Shown: in pieces, positions 57,930 to 64,000 of the stretch
Layout: each line of letters begins with the position of its first letter
Numbering within the stretch: the first letter of the stretch is position 1
Assembly (NCBI GenBank): GCA_050013395.1
Contig: JBEKFI010000006.1
Span: 1 to 64,000, forward strand
Source of the DNA: JBEKZD01 sp050013395
Lineage (GTDB): Bacteria > Verrucomicrobiota > Verrucomicrobiia > Palsa-1439
DNA length: 64,000 bases
Direction: 5' to 3'
Notes under the pieces: model-generated
What the model saw: only the letters and a program-made list of their open reading frames with translations
Told to the model about the DNA's origin: nothing
Databases searched by the model: none
Made by a program: the position numbers and the translations under genes

Positions 57930-60668
57930 ATGAAACATTCTGACTTCGTCCATCTGCACCTGCACACCGAGTACAGCCTGCTCGATGGGGCGTGCCGCAT
58001 TGACGACGTGGTGGAGAAGGCGCACGCGGCAAAGATGCCGGCGGTGGCGATCACCGATCACGGCAACATGTACGGCGCGATCGATTTCTACAAGGCGGCG
58101 TCGGAACGCGGCATCAAACCGATCATCGGCTGCGAGGCGTACATCGCGCCGGGCAGCCGGCTCGACAAGAAATCCAGCAACGCGCGGGACGCGGCGTATC
58201 ATCTGGTGCTTCTGGCCAAGGACGAGGTCGGCTACAAGAATTTGATCAAGCTCATCACGGCGGCGCATCTCGAAGGGTTTTACTACAAACCGCGCATCGA
58301 CAAGGAAATTCTGGCGCAACACGCGAAAGGGCTGATCGGGTTCACGTCCTGCCTCAAGGGCGAGGTGCCGAACAAGATCAAAGATGAGCAGATCGAACAG
58401 GCGAAGGCCGCGCTGGACGAGTACCGCCACATTTTCGAGCCGGGCGATTATTACGTCGAACTCCACAATCACGGGATTGAAGATCAACGAAAGGTCAATC
58501 GCGTGCTCATCGAATGGGCCAAGGAATTCAACCTGCCGCTTGTGGCGACCAACGACGTGCATTACATCGAGCGCAAGGATTGGGAGGCGCATGATTGCCT
58601 GATTTGTTTACAGACGCAATCGCTGGTGGCCGACGAGAAGCGGATGCGGTACGCGGCCCAGCAGTTTTATCTGCGCACGCCGGAAGAGATGCACGAATTG
58701 TTCAAGGAGACACCGGAGGCGATCCGCAACACTCTGGCGGTCTCCGAGAAATGCAACGTGCTTCTGGAGTTCGGCAAACTTCGGTTTCCCGTTTATCAGC
58801 CGCCCGAGGGGTTGGGCCGCGAACAATACCTACGGCAGTTGTGCGAACAGGGATTGCGGGAACGCTATGGTATCGAATGGAAGAAACCGAAGTCCGAACA
58901 GGAAAAGGCCCTCATCGAACGGTTGGAATACGAACTGAAGGTGATCGAGAAGACCGGGTTCGCCAGTTATTTCCTGATCGTCTGGGACTTCGTACATTTC
59001 GCCAAGAGTAAAGCCATTCCGGTCGGACCGGGCCGCGGCAGCGCCGCAGGCAGTCTCGTGGCGTACCTGTTGCGCATCACCGACATCGATCCGTTGCGGT
59101 ACAACCTGCTATTCGAGCGGTTCCTCAATCCCGAGCGCGTGTCGCCGCCCGACATCGACATGGATTTCTGTTACAACCGGCGGCCCGAGGTCATCGATTA
59201 CGTCCGCCACAAATACGGCAACGATCACGTGGCGCAGATCATCACGTTCGGCACGCTCGGCGCCAAGATGGTCGTGCGCGACGTGGGCCGCGTGCTGGGA
59301 TTGAGCTACGGCGAATGCGACCGCATCGCGAAGATGATCCCACCCGACATCGGGATGACACTGGCGAAAGCGCTGGACATCAGTCCCGAACTCAAGAACG
59401 CCTATCAAAACGAAGACATGGTGCGGCGCGTGATCGGCTACGGGTTCACGCTCGAAGGTCTCGCGCGCAACGCCAGCACGCACGCGGCGGGCGTGGTCAT
59501 CGGTGCCGAACCATTGATCAATGTCGTGCCCCTGACCACCGGGACGAACTCGAATGAAGTCGTCACGCAGTACTCGATGAACCCGCTTGGCGATCTCGGA
59601 TTGCTGAAGATGGACTTCCTCGGGCTGAAAACGCTGACCGTCATCAAGGACGCGCTCGATCTCGTCGAGCAAACGACGGGCAAGCGCATCGACATCGACA
59701 AGATTCCGCTCGACGACGCGAAGGCGTTCGACCTGCTCAACAAGGCCAATACTATCGGCGTGTTCCAGCTTGAATCACAGGGGATGCGCGATCTGTGCCG
59801 GCGCATTGGGGTGGACTCGATTGACGTGATCATCGCGCTGATCGCGCTGTTTCGTCCCGGGCCGATGAACATGCTCGACGATTACGTGAACCGCAAACAC
59901 GCGAAGACGAAGGTCGAGTACGATCATCCGCTGCTGGAGCCGATCCTGAAGGAGACATTCGGCGTGTTCGTGTATCAGGAGCAGGTCATGCAGGCGGCCA
60001 ACGTGCTGGCGGGATACTCGCTCGGCGGCGCCGATATTCTGCGACGCGCAATGGGGAAGAAAAAGCCCGCCGAGATGGAGAAGCAGCGCGAGGTCTTCAT
60101 CAAGGGTTGTCACGAGAAAAACAAAATCCCGCGCGGCAAAGCAGAGAGAATCTTCGAGACACTCGCCAAGTTTGCCGGGTACGGCTTCAACAAGTCGCAC
60201 AGCGCGGCGTACGCGGTCGTCGCCTACCAGACCGCGTGGCTGAAGGCGAATTACCCGGTCGAGTTCATGGCGGCGTTGCTATCCAACGAACTGGCCAACA
60301 CCGACAAAATCCGGCTTTTCATCAACGAATGCCGCCGCATGGGCATTGAAGTGTTGCCGCCCGACGTGAACCAGAGCGGCGTGCGGTTTACGGTGCATCT
60401 TCGCAGTGTGGGAGCGGCGTCCCCGCCGCGACCGGTGGCCGGGCCTGAGACAATCGCGGCGAGGACGCCGCTCCCACAAGACAAGGAGCCTACTAAAGCA
60501 AAACATCATCAAGGCGCGCGACGCAGGCGGAAAACTCAAATCGTTCAGCGACTTCTGCGAGCGCGTGGACCTGCGCATGGTCAATCGCAAGGTGCTGGAA
60601 AGCTTGGTGAAGTGCGGCACGTTCGATTCGCTCGATCCGCAGCGCGCGCGGCTGTATGCGGAGATTGA
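57930..60668 (+). CDS. dnaE: DNA polymerase III alpha subunit, 5' part (disrupted)
   Basis: This part holds the PHP domain (FVHLHLHTEYSLLDGACRID), the polymerase palm with catalytic PDIDMDFCYNRRPEV (about 405) and the fingers up to LPPDVNQSGVRFTVHL (about 823). At 60408 the gene meets a palindromic repeat, after which this frame no longer matches DnaE and stops at 60668. The remainder continues in the +1 frame. As the main replicative polymerase it should be intact unless a second copy exists. Confidence 0.85.
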   Translation: MKHSDFVHLHLHTEYSLLDGACRIDDVVEKAHAAKMPAVAITDHGNMYGAIDFYKAASERGIKPIIGCEAYIAPGSRLDKKSSNARDAAYHLVLLAKDEVGYKNLIKLITAAHLEGFYYKPRIDKEILAQHAKGLIGFTSCLKGEVPNKIKDEQIEQAKAALDEYRHIFEPGDYYVELHNHGIEDQRKVNRVLIEWAKEFNLPLVATNDVHYIERKDWEAHDCLICLQTQSLVADEKRMRYAAQQFYLRTPEEMHELFKETPEAIRNTLAVSEKCNVLLEFGKLRFPVYQPPEGLGREQYLRQLCEQGLRERYGIEWKKPKSEQEKALIERLEYELKVIEKTGFASYFLIVWDFVHFAKSKAIPVGPGRGSAAGSLVAYLLRITDIDPLRYNLLFERFLNPERVSPPDIDMDFCYNRRPEVIDYVRHKYGNDHVAQIITFGTLGAKMVVRDVGRVLGLSYGECDRIAKMIPPDIGMTLAKALDISPELKNAYQNEDMVRRVIGYGFTLEGLARNASTHAAGVVIGAEPLINVVPLTTGTNSNEVVTQYSMNPLGDLGLLKMDFLGLKTLTVIKDALDLVEQTTGKRIDIDKIPLDDAKAFDLLNKANTIGVFQLESQGMRDLCRRIGVDSIDVIIALIALFRPGPMNMLDDYVNRKHAKTKVEYDHPLLEPILKETFGVFVYQEQVMQAANVLAGYSLGGADILRRAMGKKKPAEMEKQREVFIKGCHEKNKIPRGKAERIFETLAKFAGYGFNKSHSAAYAVVAYQTAWLKANYPVEFMAALLSNELANTDKIRLFINECRRMGIEVLPPDVNQSGVRFTVHLRSVGAASPPRPVAGPETIAARTPLPQDKEPTKAKHHQGARRRRKTQIVQRLLRARGPAHGQSQGAGKLGEVRHVRFARSAARAAVCGD

Positions 60669-61491
60669 CTACCAGATGAATCGCGCCAGCAGCCTCCAAC
60701 GCGACCGCGAACGCGGACAGGCAGCGCTGTTCGACGTCGAGCCGGTCAACGCGCGCAAACAGGCGACCGGTAAACCGCCCGAGGTCGAGTGGTCGCAAAG
60801 CGAGATGCTGGCGTTTGAGAAGGAACTGCTGGGCTTTTACGTCACAGGACACCCGTTGTCGCAATACGCGGACATCCTTCGTCGCTACGAGTTGGCGTCG
60901 TCGGCCCGGCTGGCCCAGTTGCAGGACGGGCAGACGACACGCATCGGCGGCATCGTCAGCAAACTGCAGCCGAAGATGACGAAACAGGGAAAACCGATGG
61001 CCATCGTGACGTTGGAGGATTTGGATGGTTCAGTGGAAGTCCTGATCTTTCCCGAGGCGTACGCGAAGTGCTCGATCCATTTGCGCGCGGATGCTGCGAT
61101 CTTTGTCTGCGGGACAGTCAATCTGCGCGAGGACAAGCCGAAGATTTTCGCCGACCATATCATTCCGCTCGACGAAGTCCCGAAGCGGTTCACCAAGGCC
61201 GTCCACATCCGCCTGCCCGCCGAGACGACCGAAGAAGCGGCGCTGACGCGCGTGCGGGAGGCGTTGCAAGCGCATCAAGGCAATGTGCCGGTGATGTTTT
61301 GCTTCATGTACGACGATGGCAAGCTGGTGTTCATCGAGACCCACGACAACTTTTTCGTTACGCCGTCAGAGGCGCTGGTGCAGGAACTGGAACGGATCCT
61401 CGGCGAAGACACCGTCTGGCTGAAGGTGGACACCGAGAAGATGGCCAACGGAAATGGCTCGCGTCAGGAGAGTCGGTTCGCCAAGGAGTGA
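60406..61491 (+). CDS. dnaE: DNA polymerase III alpha subunit, 3' part (disrupted)
   Basis: From about 60495 this frame carries the rest of DnaE: IIKARDAGGKLKSFSDFCER, VDLRMVNRKVLESLVKCGTF, and the OB fold TRIGGIVSKLQPKMTKQGKP followed by MAIVTLEDLDGSVEVLIFPE. Its apparent start lies inside the palindrome. Joined to the 5' part it would give about 1187 residues, near normal length, but with some 28 repeat-derived residues replacing the IRFGLAAIKNVGE-type segment and a one-base frame change. Confidence 0.8.
   Translation: MWERRPRRDRWPGLRQSRRGRRSHKTRSLLKQNIIKARDAGGKLKSFSDFCERVDLRMVNRKVLESLVKCGTFDSLDPQRARLYAEIDYQMNRASSLQRDRERGQAALFDVEPVNARKQATGKPPEVEWSQSEMLAFEKELLGFYVTGHPLSQYADILRRYELASSARLAQLQDGQTTRIGGIVSKLQPKMTKQGKPMAIVTLEDLDGSVEVLIFPEAYAKCSIHLRADAAIFVCGTVNLREDKPKIFADHIIPLDEVPKRFTKAVHIRLPAETTEEAALTRVREALQAHQGNVPVMFCFMYDDGKLVFIETHDNFFVTPSEALVQELERILGEDTVWLKVDTEKMANGNGSRQESRFAKE
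60408..60477. repeat. GTGGGAGCGGCGTCC palindrome inside dnaE, copy 2
   Basis: Arms of 24 bases (60408-60431, 60454-60477) pair with one mismatch around a 22-base loop. Same element as 27690-27748. Confidence 0.85.
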
Positions 61492-61530
61492 TGTCCTGCG
61501 CTTCGCTCGGGATGACAACCAGAGCAGTTG

Positions 61531-62085
61531 TCACTTGGGAATGATCAGCTTCTGACCGATTTTGATCTCGTTTGGATTGGAGATGTTGTTGGATTTCTTT
61601 AAATCCTCAACCGATACGCCGTAGGCTTTGGCGATCGTGGTCAGAGTTTCGCCCTTGGCAACAACATGCTCCTTCCCTGCGCTGGTGGTGGCGCTTGCTG
61701 ATGTCGAGCCACCGGCCTTTTCGCCTGCTCGGGGCGGGTTCAAGGCGGCAATTTCCTTGGCGAGTTGATCGATGATCGCCTGTTTGTCCTTTTGTCGGGC
61801 GGCATCCAGCTCATCAACGCGTGCTTGGAGAGCTTGGAGATCGCTGGTGGACGCGCCGCCAGCAGAGCGGCGTAACGCCTGCAAATCCTCTTGGATTTTG
61901 GCGATGTCCTTTTGCATTTGCTGCTGTTTGAACTGCAGGTCTTCCACGTCGGCGCGCAAATGGCTCAGTTTCTCATCCAAGATATTCAGGCTCTCGGTGA
62001 CAGTTTGCTGGGCCGCGAAGGGAGTCCCGATGGCTGACAAAATCACAGAAGCGACAAAAATGTGTGGGAGGATTCTCAATTTCAT
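61531..62085 (-). CDS. LysM-domain coiled-coil protein, exported
   Basis: A 184-residue protein: signal peptide (LRILPHIFVASVILSAIGTP), a coiled coil from about 28 to 115 (LDEKLSHLRADVEDLQFKQQ) and a C-terminal LysM (about 138-184: HVVAKGETLTTIAKAYGVSV, NPNEIKIGQKLIIPK). It would bind peptidoglycan in the periplasm and may act as an envelope spacer. It is convergent with dnaE. Confidence 0.88.
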   Translation of the reverse strand: MKLRILPHIFVASVILSAIGTPFAAQQTVTESLNILDEKLSHLRADVEDLQFKQQQMQKDIAKIQEDLQALRRSAGGASTSDLQALQARVDELDAARQKDKQAIIDQLAKEIAALNPPRAGEKAGGSTSASATTSAGKEHVVAKGETLTTIAKAYGVSVEDLKKSNNISNPNEIKIGQKLIIPK

Positions 62086-62308
62086 ACGGCCAGTTTAGAA
62101 AGGGGCTTCAGCGGATGCAAGCTCGCTGTCGCATTTGGAGAAACGTTATAGAGCCGAGCGACGCACCCCGAAGGCATGTGAGCCTCGCGATTTGATTGAT
62201 CGCGCCGTCGAAGTCTGCAAATACCGGAGAGAACCCATCCGATTAACGCAGGACGTACTGGATTTGGCTTGGGATGGGTATTTCGGCGCGTCTGTAAGTG
62301 GCTAACCC
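62086..62308. other. Gene-free stretch before hairpin element
   Basis: No gene seen between the LysM gene and the hairpin element. Confidence 0.4.
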
Positions 62309-62454
62309 GCATATTTCACACGCCCGTGTGAAATATGCGCCCGCAGGGCCGACCCCGACACACAGAGTGTGTCGGCCTCGGGAGCGCCGCGCCCCCACGC
62401 GCGGCGCTCCCGAGGTGGACACTTCACGACTACCTACTGGCAGGTGTGAAATAT
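62309..62454. repeat. Compact element of three perfect hairpins with terminal inverted repeats
   Basis: Hairpin 1: GCATATTTCACACG / CGTGTGAAATATGC (62309-62338). Hairpin 2: CCGACACAC / GTGTGTCGG (62355-62375). Hairpin 3: CCTCGGGAGCGCCGCGC and its complement (62376-62415). ATATTTCACAC (62311) is inverted as GTGTGAAATAT (62444-62454), like termini of a miniature mobile element. Confidence 0.75.
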
Positions 62455-62475
62455 CCAAGCTAAGCATTGGCAAAA

Positions 62476-62504
62476 TTGACGGACGCGACTTAACCTGCTA
62501 TATA
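62476..62504 (+). promoter_or_regulatory. Promoter of the aroF leader transcript
   Basis: TTGACG (62476-62481), 17 bases, TATATA (62499-62504). Transcription would start just before the leader peptide. Confidence 0.7.
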
Positions 62505-62514
62505 AGGAACACAA

Positions 62515-62598
62515 ATGAACGACAAAGGCCAACACAGCACAGCAGATCAGGCTTGGTTCTGGTTTTATTTTAGCCACGATCTGCGGGCGCTGTGTTGA
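62515..62598 (+). CDS. Aromatic-amino-acid leader peptide
   Basis: A 27-residue peptide beginning MNDKGQHSTADQA, then six consecutive aromatic codons WFWFYF (62554-62571), then SHDLRALC and stop. A ribosome site AAGGA is nine bases upstream of the ATG. Ribosome stalling here when charged Trp, Phe or Tyr tRNA is scarce would control the attenuator before aroF. It is shorter than most gene-calling limits. Confidence 0.85.
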   Translation: MNDKGQHSTADQAWFWFYFSHDLRALC

Positions 62599-62650
62599 CG
62601 ACACGGAAGCACACGTCAAACCGTCCCGCAGACGCGGGGCGGTTTTTTTA
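62530..62650 (+). terminator. Attenuator: pause, antiterminator and terminator hairpins
   Basis: Arms 1:2 CAACACAGC (62530-62538) and GCTGTGTTG (62589-62597). Antiterminator TCTGCGGG (62580-62587) with CCCGCAGA (62625-62632). Terminator ACCGTCCCGC (62620-62629), loop AGAC, GCGGGGCGGT (62634-62643), then TTTTTTA. The terminator stem shares its 5' arm with the antiterminator, so the two are mutually exclusive. Confidence 0.85.
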
Positions 62651-62694
62651 TTGCCCGTGACCGTCCCGCCGAGGCGGGGACGAAGGAGCGAACG

Positions 62695-63720
62695 ATGATC
62701 ATCATAATGAAAACAGGGAGAACGGGGCAGGAGATTCAACAGGTGGTGGATGCAGTAAAACAATTCGGTTACGAGCCTAAACTGATCCGCGGCGTCGAGC
62801 GCACTGTCGTTGCCTGCGTCGGCGACGAGCGCAACCATCACACGCTGGAATCTCTTATCGTGTTGCCACAGGTCGAAAGCGTGATGCCGGTCCAGAAGCG
62901 GTACAAGCTGGTCAGTCGCGAATACCAGCCTCAGGACAGCATTCTCGACGTCTGCGGCCTCAAGATCGGCGGTGACACTTTTCACGTCATCGCCGGGCCG
63001 TGTTCGGTCGAAACCCAGGAGCAGACTTTGGAAACCGCGAAAGCGGTGAAGTCGTACGGCGGCACACTGTTTCGCGGCGGCGCATTCAAACCGCGCACCT
63101 CGCCGTACGACTTCCAAGGTCTGGGCCGCGACGGACTGGAAATGTTGAGGCAGGCCCGCGCCGCCACCGGGCTACCTATTGTCACCGAAGTCATGTCGCC
63201 GCAGGATGTGGACATGGTAGCCGAGATTGCCGACGTGCTGCAGATCGGCGCGCGCAACGCGCAGAACGTTCCGCTGCTCGCCGCCGCCGCCGCTTCCGGC
63301 AAAACGATCCTCCTCAAGCGCGGCATGTCGAGTTTCATCGACGAATGGCTGCTCGCCGCTGAATACATCTGCGTGCAGGGTAACAGCAAGGTCATCCTCT
63401 GCGAACGCGGCATCCGCACCTTCGAGCACGCCTGCCGCAACACGCTCGACATCAGCGCCGTCGCCGTGGCGAAAAAGGAAACACATCTGCCCGTGTTCGT
63501 CGATCCGAGTCACGCGGCGGGCCGCTACGACATGGTCATTCCGCTGGCCCGCGCCGCCGTGGCCGCGGGAGCGGACGGCTTGCTCGTCGAAGTGCATCCC
63601 AATCCTGCCGTCGCCCTCAGCGACGGCGGCCAACAACTCAAACCGAAACAGTTCGGTCAACTGATGTCCGAAATCCGTCCGCTGGTTGAGGTGATGGGCA
63701 AAAAACTAGGCGGAGAGTGA
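62695..63720 (+). CDS. aroF: DAHP synthase, type I-beta with regulatory domain
   Basis: A 341-residue enzyme: phosphoenolpyruvate plus erythrose 4-phosphate to DAHP, the first step of aromatic synthesis. Residues 1-70 are a ferredoxin-like regulatory domain (ERTVVACVGDERNHHTLESL) as in Thermotoga-type enzymes; the catalytic barrel has VIAGPCSVETQEQTLETA, GGAFKPRTSPYDFQGLG, LLKRGMSSFIDEWLLAAEYI and VDPSHAAGRYD. The ATG follows GAAGGAG and a G-C hairpin. Its control by the WFWFYF leader agrees with its pathway role. Confidence 0.95.
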   Translation: MIIIMKTGRTGQEIQQVVDAVKQFGYEPKLIRGVERTVVACVGDERNHHTLESLIVLPQVESVMPVQKRYKLVSREYQPQDSILDVCGLKIGGDTFHVIAGPCSVETQEQTLETAKAVKSYGGTLFRGGAFKPRTSPYDFQGLGRDGLEMLRQARAATGLPIVTEVMSPQDVDMVAEIADVLQIGARNAQNVPLLAAAAASGKTILLKRGMSSFIDEWLLAAEYICVQGNSKVILCERGIRTFEHACRNTLDISAVAVAKKETHLPVFVDPSHAAGRYDMVIPLARAAVAAGADGLLVEVHPNPAVALSDGGQQLKPKQFGQLMSEIRPLVEVMGKKLGGE

Positions 63721-63759
63721 ACAAACAACCCCACGCTGAACGTGATTCTTAATTCAATG

Positions 63760-63771
63760 CTACATATGTAG
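63760..63771. repeat. CTACATATGTAG palindrome
   Basis: A 12-base perfect palindrome between aroF and the convergent PaaX-like gene. Function unknown. Confidence 0.4.
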
Positions 63772-63788
63772 TGTAAGATTCAGACGCC

Positions 63789-64000
63789 CTATTTCCCTTT
63801 CGGGAGCGATGAACTGAGCGCGCTCAGGACGCGGCGTCGCGACTGCCATGCTTTTACGCCGAGGTAGTCGTGGGGCAATAAAGATCGAGGCAAGAGCGGG
63901 TCCAGCGAAAAGGCGTGTTGCCACGCGATGCGTTCCGCACGCAGCCACTGGCTGGCGCGAGCAAATCCCAAGCGACGGTCTGGCAGGCTCAACGCTTGCC
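63789..64000 (-). CDS. PaaX-like regulator, C-terminal part (cut by window edge)
   Basis: The last 70 codons read RIAWQHAFSLDPLLPRSLLP and HDYLGVKAWQSRRRVLSALS, matching the C-terminal DP-LP--LLP-DW-G pattern of PaaX-type transcriptional regulators. The gene starts beyond base 64000. Its identity rests on this short motif only. Confidence 0.5.
   Translation of the reverse strand, partial: QALSLPDRRLGFARASQWLRAERIAWQHAFSLDPLLPRSLLPHDYLGVKAWQSRRRVLSALSSSLPKGK

Noticed and set aside
60406..60480. Programmed frameshifting or an intein in dnaE
   Set aside because: There is no slippery heptamer or intein splicing motif, and the inserted DNA is identical in its arms to a palindrome found elsewhere; insertion or mis-assembly explains it better.

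Overview
The window looks like a chromosomal segment of an uncultured Verrucomicrobiota bacterium (Pedosphaera/Limisphaerales-like). This is inference from content: PEP-CTERM proteins, a giant fibronectin/RCC1-repeat secreted protein, an extended Rho, a large load of short palindromic repeats and a moderately high GC content. No rRNA, tRNA, CRISPR array or intact insertion sequence was recognised.

Layout. 1-4.7 kb is an accessory zone: two orphan malate-dehydrogenase 3' tails, Mrr-like and TIR-like gene remnants, a serine protease, a RusA-like protein and unknown genes. 4.7-7.4 kb holds purB-purS-(GxxExxY)-purQ on the minus strand. 7.5-16.9 kb carries three paralogous membrane-anchored proteins plus the tail of a fourth, interleaved with a vapBC-type toxin-antitoxin pair and a ribose-type sugar ABC transporter. 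17.3-19.3 kb is a divergent EF-G. 19.5-21.4 kb holds three tandem PEP-CTERM-type genes, one without its sorting signal. 21.7-28.3 kb is a glycan cluster: a glycosidase-GT2 fusion, a GT39-like protein and two GT-B-like glycosyltransferases. 29.3-32.1 kb has a PPC/DUF296 protein, rho and coaE.

32.6-43.1 kb is the most interesting part. Small stress and envelope genes (BON protein, helix-rich stress-like protein, lmo0937-type and DUF3185-like membrane peptides, a 39-residue basic protein, MlaE, MlaD) and a NarX/NarL-type two-component system share a palindrome built from TATGGGGT and ACCCCATA. It occurs four times here: upstream of the two stress operons, upstream of the kinase genes, and before the genes that follow the regulator. 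This suggests one self-regulating regulon. A broken BsuBI/PstI-type restriction-modification locus with an HTH-nuclease cassette between its halves lies inside this region.

43.5-63.7 kb carries the giant repeat protein, hpt, a MoaD-MoaE fusion, a siroheme decarboxylase-like protein, a Rieske protein, a QueC-like enzyme, a UbiD-like decarboxylase, a zinc-ribbon protein, a quinone oxidoreductase, a dnaE interrupted by a repeat, a LysM protein and aroF. The aroF gene has a textbook attenuator with a leader peptide containing WFWFYF. The right edge cuts a PaaX-like gene. Throughout, short palindromic repeats supply gene ends, gene starts and in-frame insertions.
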